64,000 nucleotides of DNA from an uncultured Bacteroidia bacterium (GCA_902797435.1 CADBSV010000044.1:62001-126000), one strand, 5' to 3'; positions 1 to 9,511 are shown, counted from the stretch's first letter. Translations and numbers: made by a program. The notes: generated by a model not told the origin, from the sequence alone.

Positions 1-539
1 CAGTGGCCTCGCTCTTTATGAATATGCTCATGCTATTCTCCTATTTTACAGACGGTTTCGCCTATGCGGGAGAGGCGCTTACAGGCAGGTTCATAGGTTC
101 GGGAGAAGCACCCCTTCTGCGGCTTTCGGTGCGAAGGGTCTTTATCTGGAGCATGGCCGTGGCAGTACTCTGGATGGGTATTTATGCCTTTGGCGCAAAT
201 CCTCTGCTCCGCCTTTTTACGGATGATGAGGCCGTGCGCGATGCCGCCATGGTCTATCTGCCATGGCTGGTGCTGATGCCACCGCTGGGGTGCGCCGCTT
301 TCACCTGGGACGGAATCTATACCGGGGCCACTGCGGCAGGGCAGATGCGCAGTTCGATGATTGCTGCGGTAATCCTCTTTTTCGTTATATGGTTCGCTTT
401 CATGGGTCTTGTGCATGACGAGGTTTCCGCCCTGCACCTGCTGCTCGCGGCATACTTCTCCCATCTTGCAGTGCGCGCGGTCTGGCTGAGTGTCCGTTAT
501 GGCAGGGATGTGGTGGGAAAATGCCCGCAAAAATGCTAA
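1..539 (+). CDS. MATE family efflux transporter, C-terminal part (5' end outside window)
   Basis: This is the last 179 codons of a larger gene; the reading frame is open at the window edge, so the apparent GTG at position 3 is an internal codon. The protein shows about four hydrophobic membrane segments, and the Bacteroidales-style multidrug and toxin extrusion (DinF/NorM) pattern of the C-terminal half, including the FTDDEAV loop after a helix and a late segment ending in a short basic tail. MATE proteins sit in the inner membrane and export cationic drugs or metabolites using Na+ or H+ gradients; the substrate cannot be read from this fragment. The stop codon overlaps the promoter box of the next gene. 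Family call is fairly sure, substrate unknown. Confidence 0.8.
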   Translation, partial: VASLFMNMLMLFSYFTDGFAYAGEALTGRFIGSGEAPLLRLSVRRVFIWSMAVAVLWMGIYAFGANPLLRLFTDDEAVRDAAMVYLPWLVLMPPLGCAAFTWDGIYTGATAAGQMRSSMIAAVILFFVIWFAFMGLVHDEVSALHLLLAAYFSHLAVRAVWLSVRYGRDVVGKCPQKC

Positions 540-544
540 TTTTG
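537..544 (+). promoter_or_regulatory. TAnnTTTG promoter box for the U32 gene
   Basis: TAATTTTG matches the Bacteroidota -7 consensus TAnnTTTG. It ends 6 bases before the ATG at 551, so the transcript would be nearly leaderless. This decides the start at 551 over an in-frame ATG at 521, which lies upstream of the box. Confidence 0.6.
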
Positions 545-550
545 CAGTCT

Positions 551-1801
551 ATGGAGAGGAAAGAATTCGAAGTAATGGCCCCTGCGGGGAATTTTGAGTG
601 TCTTGCAGCAGCTATCCAGGGAGGCGCCGATTCGGTTTATTTCGGGGTCGGCCACCTTAACATGCGCTCGCATTCGGCCAACAATTTCTCTGCGGACGAC
701 CTGCAGGCGGTGGTGCAGCAGTGCCACGAGGCCGGCGTCAAGGCTTATCTGACACTCAATATCTGCCTGTATCCGGAAGACCTTCCTTCAATGCGAAGCA
801 CCCTCGATGCGGCCAAGGCGGCCGGAGTGGATGCCATAATAGCTTCCGACATGGCCTGCATATCGTACTGCCGGAAGATAGGCCTCGAAGTCCATATCTC
901 TACGCAGCTGAGCATTTCCAACGCCGAAGCCCTGCGGTTCTACAGCAGTTTCGCCGATGTGGTTGTGCTGGCGCGGGAACTGAATCTCATGCAGGTAAAG
1001 GAGATTTCCTCCGCAATCCGGGAAGAGGGGATATGCGGGCCGTCAGGACTGCCTGTGCGCATAGAAATGTTCGTTCACGGAGCCCTTTGCATGGCGGTCA
1101 GCGGAAAGTGCTATATGAGCCTCCATACCTACGGACAGTCGGCCAACCGCGGGGCCTGTCTGCAGATATGCCGCAGAGGATACGAGGTTACCGACCTTGA
1201 AACCGGGGGCAGCCTGAATATCGACCATGAGTACATAATGTCTCCTAAAGACCTGTGTACCATAGAATTCCTTGACAAGATGGCGGATGCCGGAGTGAGG
1301 GTGTTCAAGATAGAGGGAAGGGCCAGGAGCGCCGAATATGTAAAGCGCTGCACATCTGTGTACCGGGAGGCGGCGGATGCCATCTGCGACGGAACGTTCA
1401 CCCCCGAATTTGCCGCCGGGCTCAAAGCAAAGCTGGCGGAAGTGTTCAACAGGGGCTTCTGGGACGGCTATTATCAGGGTGCGCGCCTTGGCGAGTGGAG
1501 CTCGGTTTACGGCACCCAGGCCACCCGGCGAAAGGTCTATCTGGGAAAAGTGACCAACTGGTTCTCCAGGTTGGGCGTGGCCGAAATCAAGGTGGAGACT
1601 ACCGACCTGCACAAGGGAGACACCCTGCTGGCCATAGGGGCCACGACAGGCGTTCTGGAGTTCCCGGCAGAAGACATTCGTCTCGAACTCACCCCCGTGG
1701 AAGTGGTTCCGAAGGGGTCGCTGTGCTCCGTGAAAGTAACTGGCAAAAATTTTGAAAGGGTACATCGCGGCGATAAGATATTTATATGGAAAGAAGTATA
1801 A
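551..1801 (+). CDS. U32 family peptidase-like protein (probable tRNA hydroxylation protein, TrhP/YegQ type)
   Basis: The 416-residue protein carries the U32 signature around residue 170 (EMFVHGALCMAVSGKCYMS) and the N-terminal MAPAGNFECLAAAIQGGAD TIM-barrel start. U32 proteins are now mostly linked to RNA hydroxylation: TrhP (YegQ) modifies U34 of tRNAs using prephenate, while RlhA acts on 23S rRNA. The length fits TrhP better than the longer RlhA. Four cysteines near residues 175-215 could hold an iron-sulfur cluster, as known for the family. I chose ATG 551 because the promoter box lies between it and the earlier ATG. The gene overlaps the next one by 16 bases, so they are probably cotranscribed. 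Exact RNA target is an inference. Confidence 0.85.
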   Translation: MERKEFEVMAPAGNFECLAAAIQGGADSVYFGVGHLNMRSHSANNFSADDLQAVVQQCHEAGVKAYLTLNICLYPEDLPSMRSTLDAAKAAGVDAIIASDMACISYCRKIGLEVHISTQLSISNAEALRFYSSFADVVVLARELNLMQVKEISSAIREEGICGPSGLPVRIEMFVHGALCMAVSGKCYMSLHTYGQSANRGACLQICRRGYEVTDLETGGSLNIDHEYIMSPKDLCTIEFLDKMADAGVRVFKIEGRARSAEYVKRCTSVYREAADAICDGTFTPEFAAGLKAKLAEVFNRGFWDGYYQGARLGEWSSVYGTQATRRKVYLGKVTNWFSRLGVAEIKVETTDLHKGDTLLAIGATTGVLEFPAEDIRLELTPVEVVPKGSLCSVKVTGKNFERVHRGDKIFIWKEV

Positions 1802-3420
1802 AAAGACTTTTGACGTGGGCTTTCGCCCTTTGCACCCTTGCCCTCTCCGGCATACCGGCCGGGGCCCAGAGCAAGAGTTTCAACCTGTCCCGCTGGATGC
1901 AGACGCAGTCGGCCCTTCTGCAGGAGCTTAACCGCAGCTATGTGGATTCCCTCCCCGTGGAGAGGATGCAGAAGGCCGGAATAGACGCGATGCTCTCGAC
2001 TCTCGACCCTTATACCATCTGGGTGCCCGAGGAGGAGAATGAAGACTTCGAGCTCATGATAAGCCGCACTTACGGTGGAATCGGCGCCATTATCTATAAA
2101 CCCGAAAAGGACGGTCCCGTGATCATAAACGAGCCGTACGAAGGATCTCCGGCGGCTCTTTCAGGGCTGCGTTGCGGAGATGAAATCCATTTTATCGACG
2201 GCGTGCCGGCGGAGGGGCTTACTGCCGCCGAGGCGTCTTCGCGGATGAAGGGCAAGCCGGGGACCAAGGTCACCTTCAAGGTAAAGAGGGTTTATACCGG
2301 AGAGATGGAGGAGATAACCATCACCCGCCGCAAAATCCATCTGCCAAATGTGGAGTATGCCGGTATGCTCGAAGACGGTGCTACCGGGTATGTACTCCTC
2401 ACCGGCTTTACGGAAGGGGCTGCGACGGAGGTTAGGGAGGCTGTAAAGTCGCTTCGCTCGCAGGGAATGAAGGAACTTGTCCTGGATCTTCGCGGAAATG
2501 GCGGAGGCATCCTGCAGGAGGCCGTGGAGATTGTGGGCCTTTTTGTGCCCAAGGGTTCCGTAGTGGTCACGTCCAAAGGCAACGGCCTTGTAAAGGACGA
2601 GGTTTACACCACTTCTTCCGAGCCTCTTGACGCGGACCTGCCTCTTGTGGTTCTGGTTGATTCCGGCTCCGCTTCCGCTTCGGAAATCGTTGCCGGTTCG
2701 CTGCAGGATTACGACCGTGCCACCATCATGGGGGCGCGGACTTTCGGAAAGGGGCTGGTGCAGAGCGTGCGGCCCATGCCTTACGGCGGGCAGCTGAAAG
2801 TAACCACCGCAAAGTATTATATTCCCTCGGGCCGCTGCGTGCAGGCAATAGACTACTCGCACCGTAACGAAGACGGTTCCGTGGGCCATATCCCCGATTC
2901 CCTGACCCGCGAATTCAAGACCGCACATGGAAGAAGCGTAAGGGACGGCGGCGGAATCAAACCGGATGTAGAACTCAAGGGCCGTGAGTACAGCCGTCTC
3001 GCATTCTCGCTCGTGCTCAGCGGAGTAATTGAACACTACACCATAGAGTATTGCCGCAAGCATCCCAGCATCGCTCCTGTAAAAGATTATCATTTCGACG
3101 ATTACGAAGGATTTATCGCCTTTGCCAAAGGCTCTTCCTTCGACTCCCGCACGGCGGCGATGGCATCCTATGACAAAATGGTGGAGGACCTGCGGAAGGA
3201 TGGTCTCGAGCAGGCTCTCGCCCCTGAACTGAAGGCTCTCAAATCCCGGCTCGACATGGACAAGGAAACCTTCCTGCGCCTTAAGGAAGAAGAGATAACC
3301 CCATTAATAGAGCAGGAGATAGTTTCCCGTTATTACTACCAGCGCGGAGCCGTGGAACTGAACATTCGCTATGACGATGTGCTCCGTCAGGCGCTCGGCA
3401 GTCCGAGAATTTCTTACTGA
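1786..3420 (+). CDS. S41 family C-terminal processing peptidase (CtpA/Prc type)
   Basis: The 544-residue protein begins with a signal peptide (cleavage likely after IPAGAQS), so it acts in the periplasm. A PDZ domain covers about residues 90-180, followed by the S41 protease domain. The Ser-Lys dyad is visible: Ser297 in GSASASEI and Lys322 in TFGKGLVQ, 25 residues apart as in E. coli Prc. The family cuts proteins at or near nonpolar C-termini and recognises them through the PDZ. The C-terminal 150 residues form a helical extension common in Bacteroidota homologues. It overlaps the upstream U32 gene by 16 bases and the downstream rdgB by one base (TGATG), indicating a three-gene operon. Confidence 0.92.
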   Translation: MERSIKRLLTWAFALCTLALSGIPAGAQSKSFNLSRWMQTQSALLQELNRSYVDSLPVERMQKAGIDAMLSTLDPYTIWVPEEENEDFELMISRTYGGIGAIIYKPEKDGPVIINEPYEGSPAALSGLRCGDEIHFIDGVPAEGLTAAEASSRMKGKPGTKVTFKVKRVYTGEMEEITITRRKIHLPNVEYAGMLEDGATGYVLLTGFTEGAATEVREAVKSLRSQGMKELVLDLRGNGGGILQEAVEIVGLFVPKGSVVVTSKGNGLVKDEVYTTSSEPLDADLPLVVLVDSGSASASEIVAGSLQDYDRATIMGARTFGKGLVQSVRPMPYGGQLKVTTAKYYIPSGRCVQAIDYSHRNEDGSVGHIPDSLTREFKTAHGRSVRDGGGIKPDVELKGREYSRLAFSLVLSGVIEHYTIEYCRKHPSIAPVKDYHFDDYEGFIAFAKGSSFDSRTAAMASYDKMVEDLRKDGLEQALAPELKALKSRLDMDKETFLRLKEEEITPLIEQEIVSRYYYQRGAVELNIRYDDVLRQALGSPRISY

Positions 3421-4061
3421 TGAAACTCTTATTCGCAACCGGCAATGCCGGAAAGCTTCAGGAAGCGCGGGAAATTCTTGGCGCCGGCTATACGGTGCTC
3501 AGTCCCGCAGATGTGGGACTGGCCGGATTCGATGTGGATGAGACCGGCTCTACCTTCAGGGAGAATTCGCTGCTGAAGGCCAGCGCGCTCTGGCGGGCTT
3601 GCGGCATACCTTGCTTTGCCGACGACAGCGGGCTTGAGGTTGACGCCCTCGGGGGAGCTCCGGGAATATACAGCGCACGTTACGCTTCCGACCACAACTT
3701 TTCTTCGAATATCGACAGGTTGCTTTCGGAACTTACGGCTTTGTCACCGGACCCTGCAGGCGCTCCGGCCCCCCAGCTGCAGCACCTGCGGACATTTCCG
3801 GGCGCGGCGCGGTTCCGCTGCGTGGTGACCCTTATCAGGGGGGACGGCAAGCCGTATTTCTTTGACGGGTCTTGTGAGGGGAGTATCGCCAGGGAGCGCC
3901 ACGGTGAGGGCGGCTTCGGCTACGACCCCGTGTTTGTTCCGGATTTATATCCGGACCTTACCATGGCGGAGCTTTCCGAGCAGCAGAAGAACGCCATATC
4001 CCATCGCGGGGTAGCCCTCAGGCTCATGGCCGCCTGGCTGGCTGCGAATCCTTCTTATTAG
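3420..4061 (+). CDS. rdgB: XTP/dITP diphosphatase (HAM1 family)
   Basis: This house-cleaning pyrophosphatase removes inosine and xanthosine triphosphates from the nucleotide pool. The family signatures are in order: TGNAGKLQEA at the N-terminus (substrate binding), FADDSGLEVDAL (catalytic acidic residues), SARYA, GFGYDPVF and the late SHRG. At 213 residues it is slightly longer than E. coli RdgB (197) because of an insertion around residues 100-125 (rich in Pro, Ala and His). The start ATG overlaps the stop of the S41 gene. Its 3' end overlaps the 3' end of convergent recO by 4 bases. Confidence 0.95.
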   Translation: MKLLFATGNAGKLQEAREILGAGYTVLSPADVGLAGFDVDETGSTFRENSLLKASALWRACGIPCFADDSGLEVDALGGAPGIYSARYASDHNFSSNIDRLLSELTALSPDPAGAPAPQLQHLRTFPGAARFRCVVTLIRGDGKPYFFDGSCEGSIARERHGEGGFGYDPVFVPDLYPDLTMAELSEQQKNAISHRGVALRLMAAWLAANPSY

Positions 4062-4690
4062 AACAGCTCCCCGAGTACGTCGAGCGAACGTATGTTCAGC
4101 TGGTACTCCAGGTGGGCCGAAAGATACCTTAGCAGGCTCTCTGCGATGGCGCTTCTGGATTTGCCGCTAAGCGGCAGCAGGAGCGCATCTTCGTAGGGCC
4201 CCATGAGGGAGGTGATGTCCCCCAGGTGCCCGCCTGCAAAAGGAGCGATGTCTTCTTCGGAAGGGGTGAATCCCAGGGCGCTGCATAATTCCAGCAGCCA
4301 GCGCAGATGATAGTTTGCGTTAGACCCTTCCAGGGAATCGAGAGTCAGCACCGCCTTCTCGCACCACTCGTAAAGCCCGGGCTCTGCTCCGTCCCGCACA
4401 CTGCGGTACAGGACTTCGGCCATGAACATGGAAATGGCTGCGCGGCGAATGTCGCTTCTAAGGGAAGAAAGGGAATATACTGCCGAAACGCCACGCAGGC
4501 GCCACAGTTCCGACCTGCTGTTTTCCACCACTTCGCAGTCCAGAATTGAAAGGGGCTGCCAGAAAGCCATGTGAGCGACCCCTGTTATGAAACTCCTCCG
4601 CCCGAAATCCCGGCTGAGGGCGTGCACAACTATGTTGCGCTCTCCTACTTTCGTGGTATTCAGCACGATTATTCGGGTGGAAGTTGCCAT
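4058..4690 (-). CDS. recO: DNA repair protein RecO
   Basis: RecO helps load RecA onto SSB-coated single strands in the RecFOR pathway. The N-terminal OB fold is clear (STRIIVLNTTKVGERNIVVHAL, a typical Bacteroidales RecO start), followed by a helical domain. No four-cysteine zinc finger is present, which is usual for this phylum. The start is set at the ATG at 4690 because the upstream in-frame TTG lies inside the promoter box; this gives 210 residues. The gene is divergent from the lipoprotein gene at 4744, sharing a 53-base region with two promoter boxes. Confidence 0.92.
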   Translation of the reverse strand: MATSTRIIVLNTTKVGERNIVVHALSRDFGRRSFITGVAHMAFWQPLSILDCEVVENSRSELWRLRGVSAVYSLSSLRSDIRRAAISMFMAEVLYRSVRDGAEPGLYEWCEKAVLTLDSLEGSNANYHLRWLLELCSALGFTPSEEDIAPFAGGHLGDITSLMGPYEDALLLPLSGKSRSAIAESLLRYLSAHLEYQLNIRSLDVLGELF

Positions 4691-4696
4691 ATAAGG

Positions 4697-4704
4697 CAAA
4701 TTTA
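4697..4704 (-). promoter_or_regulatory. TAnnTTTG promoter box for recO
   Basis: TAAATTTG on the minus strand ends 6 bases before the recO ATG, predicting a very short or absent leader. Confidence 0.6.
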
Positions 4705-4718
4705 CGCAAATAAATTGT

Positions 4719-4726
4719 TAACTTTG
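4719..4726 (+). promoter_or_regulatory. TAnnTTTG promoter box for the lipoprotein gene at 4744
   Basis: TAACTTTG lies 17 bases before the ATG at 4744 and 14 bases from the opposing recO box, so the two promoters are back to back. Confidence 0.6.
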
Positions 4727-4743
4727 ACTCAAACATCATTTTT

Positions 4744-5262
4744 ATGAAAAAGATTCTTTCAATTCTTGCACTTGTCCTGGTTCTTTCTTCCTGCAAAGAG
4801 GTCTTTTCTCTGGAACCAGGCGAAGGTTACGAAGTTGACTGGTATCCCGTAAGCATCGTTATTCTTGCGACGGACGGCGAGGGTAGTTCCATCATCTCCT
4901 CCGACATGCCCGGGATGTCCCTCACATTCAAGGAAAAAACATATACCGTGCGCGACTGGGCTGAGGTTGCACAAGCCCCGTCGAGAGTCTATCCCGCGGT
5001 TTTGTACGGCCTTTTCGCACGTCAGTTCAAAGATGAAGACGGCACTGTTTCCGACTGCCTCTACTTCGGGGAGATAGACGGCGCGGCCGATATGGACGAG
5101 GATATCGTGCTCAAGTGGCCGGACGCTTCTTCCGACACCATCCATTACCACTGCTCAGACCACAGGACCGGAAGCAACCCATCTTGCAACCGTACCTGGA
5201 CACTCAACGGAGAGGAGCACGAGGGCAGTGTTTTCCGTTTTGTAAAGGCTTCCGCAGAATAA
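4744..5262 (+). CDS. Small lipoprotein of unknown function
   Basis: The 172-residue product starts with a type II signal peptide and lipobox LSSC at residues 14-17, so it should be lipid-anchored in the envelope. The remainder is acidic, with a few cysteines (four in the last 60 residues, including HYHCSD and NPSCNR) that might form disulfides. I recognise no family. It lies just upstream of the tricorn-like protease gene in the same direction with a 15-base gap, so the two may be cotranscribed, although a weak promoter-like TTAATTTG sits between them. Confidence 0.75.
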   Translation: MKKILSILALVLVLSSCKEVFSLEPGEGYEVDWYPVSIVILATDGEGSSIISSDMPGMSLTFKEKTYTVRDWAEVAQAPSRVYPAVLYGLFARQFKDEDGTVSDCLYFGEIDGAADMDEDIVLKWPDASSDTIHYHCSDHRTGSNPSCNRTWTLNGEEHEGSVFRFVKASAE

Positions 5263-5277
5263 TCTTAATTTGTCATT

Positions 5278-8200
5278 ATGAGAACATTATCCGTCCTCTT
5301 GGCCGCGTTTCTTTCGTTTGCGGCATCAGCTCAGGCTGCTCCGGATTTTACCCCGCGATGGCTTCGCCAGAATGCAATATCTCCGGACGCTTCCATGATA
5401 GCGTTCGTGTATCAGGGCGACATTTTCCTGGTAAAAACGGAAGGCGGGGAGGCGGTTCAGCTCACAAGCAACCCCTCTCATGACACGGAGCCGGTCTGGA
5501 GCCCCGACGGCGCCACTCTGGTTTTCGCTTCCTGGCGCGAAGGCAGCAAGGATATATGGGCAGTAGAGGCGGAAGGAGGTGCACCCTGCAGGATTACCGA
5601 CTTCGGAGGCAGGGAGACTCCGCTCGCGGTTGCTCCGGACGGCACCCTGTATTTCTCTTCCAACATTCAGGAAGACTTCTCCAGCAGTGTGTTCCCCGGC
5701 GACGGAAAGCTCTACGGATTGAATCTTGCAGAGGCCATCAAGGCGTCGAAGGAAGGAAAACGGCTGCCGGCCCCGCAGCAGGTGTTCTCGTTCGACGTGG
5801 CCAATCTTTCGGTGAACGCCTCCGGAATCATGCTGTACGAAGATGTGAAGGGCTATGAAGACTATTTCCGCAAGCACCACACGTCTGCGGTAACTAAGGA
5901 TATATGGCAGAAAGAAGGGACTGTATTCACCAAACTCACGTCTTTCCCGGGAGAGGACCGCAACCCCGTGTGGGCTCCTGACGGCAAATCCTGGTTCTAT
6001 CTTTCCGAAGAGGGCGGCACCCGCCGCGGCGGCCCGTCCGGATCTCCGGTTTCCGACCCTATACCCGGCGACTGGGGAGGCGACTCCAACATCTTCTGCA
6101 GCGACGGAACCCGTGTAACCAATTTCGAGAAGAATCCGGTCCGGTACCTCAGCATCGCAGGAGACGGCACCATGGCCTTCAGCTGGAACGGGGACTTATA
6201 TACCGTACAGAAAGGCTCCGAACCAAAGAAAGTGGAGGTTTTCCTCCGCAAGGACGAGCAGCGCAGACAGCATATCTGGCGCCCTATCGGAACATCTCCC
6301 GACAATATCGCAATATCGCCTGACGGAAAGGAGATAGCCTTCGTGGTGCGCGGAGACGTCTATACCACTACGACGGACCTTTCGGATACGCGCCGCATAA
6401 CCTTCACCCCCGAGCAGGAACGCACGGTATCCTTCGGAAAAGACGGCAGGGTGCTCTACTACGATTCCGAACGTAACGGGATATGGGGTATCTACAAGGC
6501 CGAAATCAAGGATAAGAAGGAGGCCCATTTCACCTTTGCATCGGAAATCTCCGAAGAGAGGGTCAGCCCGGAAGGGGAGATCTGTTTCCAGCCCTCCGCA
6601 TCTCCCGACGGAAAGAAGCTCGCCTGGCTTAGGAACCGTTCGGAGATAGTTGTGGCAAGCGCCGACGGGAAGAATCCCAAAACGCTCCTTACAGGCGCCA
6701 ATGCTTCCTATTCCGACGGCGACATGCCCTTCAGCTGGAGCCCCGACAGCAAGAGCATTCTGAGCGTCTATCAGGGCGGAGGCCGTATGTACAACGAGGA
6801 TGTCTGCCTTATAGATGTGCAGGACGGCACGGTTACAGACCTCACCGAAAGCGGCTACTCCGACGGCGGCTTCCGCTGGGCCCTCGGCGGCAAGGCCATG
6901 ACCTGGGAGAGTGACAGGGCCGGGTACAGGAGCCACGGCAGCTGGGGTGCGGAAGGGGACATCTTCATCATGTTCTTCGATGATGAGGCCTATTCCGAAT
7001 TCCTCAAGAGCGAAGATGTGGAAAAGATAGAAAAGTTCGTAAAGAGCGCAAAGGAACAGGAAAAAGAAGACAAGGCAGCGGCCTCTGACAGCACAAAGGC
7101 TTCGAAGGTGAAGCCGGTAAAGCTCGAACTGAGCCGCCGGGAGGACCGTACGATGCGCCTTACCAGCAATTCCGGGCGTCTCGGCGACCACTGGCTCACT
7201 CCGGACGGGCGAAAGCTCTACTATACCGTTCAGCTTGAAAATGGGAGCGACCTCTGCTGCCTCGATATTCGCAAAAAAGACATCAAGGTTGTTTCCAAAG
7301 ATGTGTACGGTAGGTTTACCCCCGCTCCGGACGGGAAGGCTTTCTATATCCTTACCCATGGAGGCATCAAGAAAATAGATGCCGACAAGGGAAGCTCCAA
7401 GCAGGTTTCCTTCTCTGGTGAATACGAGTATTTCCCCGCAAAGGAAAGGGAGTACATCTTCGACCACTGCGTCACCGAAGTAAGGGAAAAGTTCTACGAT
7501 GCCTCGATGCACGGAGTCGATTGGGCCGCAGTAGCGGACAATTACCGCCAGTTCCTTCCCTTTATTACCGACAATTATGCTTTCCAGGAGCTGCTGAGCG
7601 AGATGCTCGGCGAACTCAACGGTTCGCATACCGGCGGCCGTTACCGTGACGGAAGCGGAGTCTCCACCGGCCATCTCGGTGTGATTTTCGATGCTTCCTA
7701 CGCAGGGCCTGGCCTGAAGATATCGGCATTCCTTCCCGGAAGCCGGCTTCTTACGGCGGCGCCCTCCCTCAAGCCGGGAGATGTAATAGTGTCCGTTGAC
7801 TCAAGGGAAGTTCCCGCAGGGGAGCAGTGGTATCAGACTTTCGCCCGCACCTCCGGAAAACGGATTCCCCTGGTCGTGAAATCTTCCGGAAAGCAGGTAA
7901 AGGTATATGTCACTCCTTCCTCGAATGACTCCCATGCCGCTTACGTTCGCTGGGTGCGCCACAATGAAGAATACGTGAAGAGGCTTTCCGGCGGAAGAAT
8001 CGGGTACGTCCATGTTCAGGGCATGAATTCTCCCTCGTTCAGGGAGGTTTATTCCAAGGCGCTCGGCAAGTACCGCGACTGCGACGCCCTCATCGTGGAC
8101 ACGCGCCACAACGGCGGCGGATGGCTGCACAACGACCTCGCCACCTTCCTGGATGCACATCTTTATACCGAGCGCAGGCCGCGCGGCGCCGCCATGTCTC

Positions 8201-8556
8201 CGGAGCCGTACGACAAATGGATAAAGCCTTCCTGCGTACTGGTCTGCGAAGACAATTATTCCGACGCATGCGGCTTCCCGTACCTTTACAGGGCGCTTGG
8301 CATAGGAAAGATCATAGGCGCTCCGGTTCCGGGAACTGCCACAAGCGTATGGTGGGAGTATCAGGTGGATCCGACACTCATCTTCGGGATTCCGCAGATC
8401 GGCTCATGGAGCATTTCCGAAGGGCGTTTCCTTGAGAACCACCAGCTGACTCCGGATATCGTCGTGTACAATGATCCCGCTTCCGTGGAAGAAGGGCGCG
8501 ACCTTCAGCTGGAAGCGGCGGTCTCTGAAATGCTGAAGGAAACTGCGACGAAGTAG
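5278..8556 (+). CDS. Tricorn-like S41 protease with beta-propeller, PDZ and protease core
   Basis: The 1092-residue protein has an N-terminal signal peptide (cleavage near ASAQA) and then WD40-like/PD40 propeller repeats, recognisable by recurring SPDG, APDG and SPDS motifs through about residue 690. A charged linker rich in Lys and Glu lies near residues 580-615. A tricorn C1-like segment follows, with the catalytic His745 in SMHGVDW, then a PDZ domain around 800-880, and the S41 core with nucleophile Ser995 in NYSDACGF. Tricorn proteases trim peptides; this one is exported and probably digests oligopeptides in the periplasm. The predicted catalytic residues are intact. Substrates are unknown. 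Confidence 0.9.
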   Translation: MRTLSVLLAAFLSFAASAQAAPDFTPRWLRQNAISPDASMIAFVYQGDIFLVKTEGGEAVQLTSNPSHDTEPVWSPDGATLVFASWREGSKDIWAVEAEGGAPCRITDFGGRETPLAVAPDGTLYFSSNIQEDFSSSVFPGDGKLYGLNLAEAIKASKEGKRLPAPQQVFSFDVANLSVNASGIMLYEDVKGYEDYFRKHHTSAVTKDIWQKEGTVFTKLTSFPGEDRNPVWAPDGKSWFYLSEEGGTRRGGPSGSPVSDPIPGDWGGDSNIFCSDGTRVTNFEKNPVRYLSIAGDGTMAFSWNGDLYTVQKGSEPKKVEVFLRKDEQRRQHIWRPIGTSPDNIAISPDGKEIAFVVRGDVYTTTTDLSDTRRITFTPEQERTVSFGKDGRVLYYDSERNGIWGIYKAEIKDKKEAHFTFASEISEERVSPEGEICFQPSASPDGKKLAWLRNRSEIVVASADGKNPKTLLTGANASYSDGDMPFSWSPDSKSILSVYQGGGRMYNEDVCLIDVQDGTVTDLTESGYSDGGFRWALGGKAMTWESDRAGYRSHGSWGAEGDIFIMFFDDEAYSEFLKSEDVEKIEKFVKSAKEQEKEDKAAASDSTKASKVKPVKLELSRREDRTMRLTSNSGRLGDHWLTPDGRKLYYTVQLENGSDLCCLDIRKKDIKVVSKDVYGRFTPAPDGKAFYILTHGGIKKIDADKGSSKQVSFSGEYEYFPAKEREYIFDHCVTEVREKFYDASMHGVDWAAVADNYRQFLPFITDNYAFQELLSEMLGELNGSHTGGRYRDGSGVSTGHLGVIFDASYAGPGLKISAFLPGSRLLTAAPSLKPGDVIVSVDSREVPAGEQWYQTFARTSGKRIPLVVKSSGKQVKVYVTPSSNDSHAAYVRWVRHNEEYVKRLSGGRIGYVHVQGMNSPSFREVYSKALGKYRDCDALIVDTRHNGGGWLHNDLATFLDAHLYTERRPRGAAMSPEPYDKWIKPSCVLVCEDNYSDACGFPYLYRALGIGKIIGAPVPGTATSVWWEYQVDPTLIFGIPQIGSWSISEGRFLENHQLTPDIVVYNDPASVEEGRDLQLEAAVSEMLKETATK

Positions 8557-8562
8557 CGCCGG

Positions 8563-9465
8563 CTACAGGCTGCCGATCATAAGAAGCGCGATACCGGCTA
8601 CCATACAGGCAAGGGCAATGCTCTTGCCTTTTATTTTCTGTTCCTTGAACAGCAGCGCTCCGAGCACGAAAGTCACAATCACTGAGAAGCGGCGGACAAG
8701 CGAAATTACGCTCAGAAGCGAACCTTCCTGGTTGATGGCGATGAAATAAAGTGCATCGGCCCCGGTGATGAGCAGGGCTATGAGCGGAAGGGTCCAGTCC
8801 CAGCGGAAGCGCTCCCTATCCCTTCCCTCGCGGAGGGCTTTTGCAATGACGATTACGGCCAGGAAAATGCTGATATAGAAATTGGTCCAGCTTTGAACGA
8901 AGAGCGGAACCGTGAGATTCTCCGGAAGTGCGGCATAAACGCCTCCAAGGGGAGTGCCAAAGCTGAAACCGGCTATTATGTGCTTATCCCAAAGAGCGCT
9001 GGCCACCCCGGCCATGACGCTGATTATAAGGGCGTTGAAGCCTTTGCTGCTGCCGAATTTGAACCCTTCTTTTCCGCTTGCCGCCCCAAGCAGCCACAGT
9101 GCCGCGAGAACGGCAGCGACTCCAATCCACTGCCAGAGGTTGAGCCTCTCGCCGAAAAGCAGAATCGAGAAGATGACCACGAACATGGGGCGGGAAGCCT
9201 TGAAGGTGCTTACGGTGGTTATTGGAAGGAGCCTCAGGGCAATCATCCCTGCCGTCCAGGAGATGGTTACCAGAACGGCTTTCAGCAGCAGCTGAAGATG
9301 ATACTTTGGGGGACCGGCGGCCAGAAACGGGCAGAGCAGCAGTGTGGTAATGGCTGTGGCTGCAAGGAGGACGTAGTACACTCCGTTGTTCTTGAGAGCG
9401 TATTTCTTGGCGATGTCGTAAACGCCGAGCAGCAGGGCGGAACCCAATGCAAGCCAAATCCACAT
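8563..9465 (-). CDS. EamA/DMT superfamily transporter
   Basis: The 300-residue protein is almost entirely hydrophobic with about ten predicted membrane helices arranged as two EamA repeats, the layout of drug/metabolite transporters that exchange or export small metabolites across the inner membrane. The first helix starts MWIWLALGSALLLGVYDIAK. I chose the ATG at 9465 rather than an upstream in-frame start, because hydrophobic sequence begins there and a TAACTTTG box sits 8 bases upstream. It is convergent with the tricorn-like gene (6-base gap) and divergent from uvrA. The substrate is not predictable from sequence. Confidence 0.85.
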   Translation of the reverse strand: MWIWLALGSALLLGVYDIAKKYALKNNGVYYVLLAATAITTLLLCPFLAAGPPKYHLQLLLKAVLVTISWTAGMIALRLLPITTVSTFKASRPMFVVIFSILLFGERLNLWQWIGVAAVLAALWLLGAASGKEGFKFGSSKGFNALIISVMAGVASALWDKHIIAGFSFGTPLGGVYAALPENLTVPLFVQSWTNFYISIFLAVIVIAKALREGRDRERFRWDWTLPLIALLITGADALYFIAINQEGSLLSVISLVRRFSVIVTFVLGALLFKEQKIKGKSIALACMVAGIALLMIGSL

Positions 9466-9473
9466 ATCGGCGG

Positions 9474-9481
9474 CAAAGTTA
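9474..9481 (-). promoter_or_regulatory. TAnnTTTG promoter box for the DMT transporter gene
   Basis: TAACTTTG on the minus strand, 8 bases before the ATG at 9465, and only 5 bases from the opposing uvrA box; the two polymerases would compete for this site. Confidence 0.6.
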
Positions 9482-9486
9482 AGTAA

Positions 9487-9494
9487 TAATTTTG
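9487..9494 (+). promoter_or_regulatory. TAnnTTTG promoter box for uvrA
   Basis: TAATTTTG ends 17 bases before the ATG at 9512. It supports that ATG over the in-frame TTG at 9500. No SOS-type operator is evident. Confidence 0.6.
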
Positions 9495-9511
9495 TACATT
9501 TGCGTTCGCCC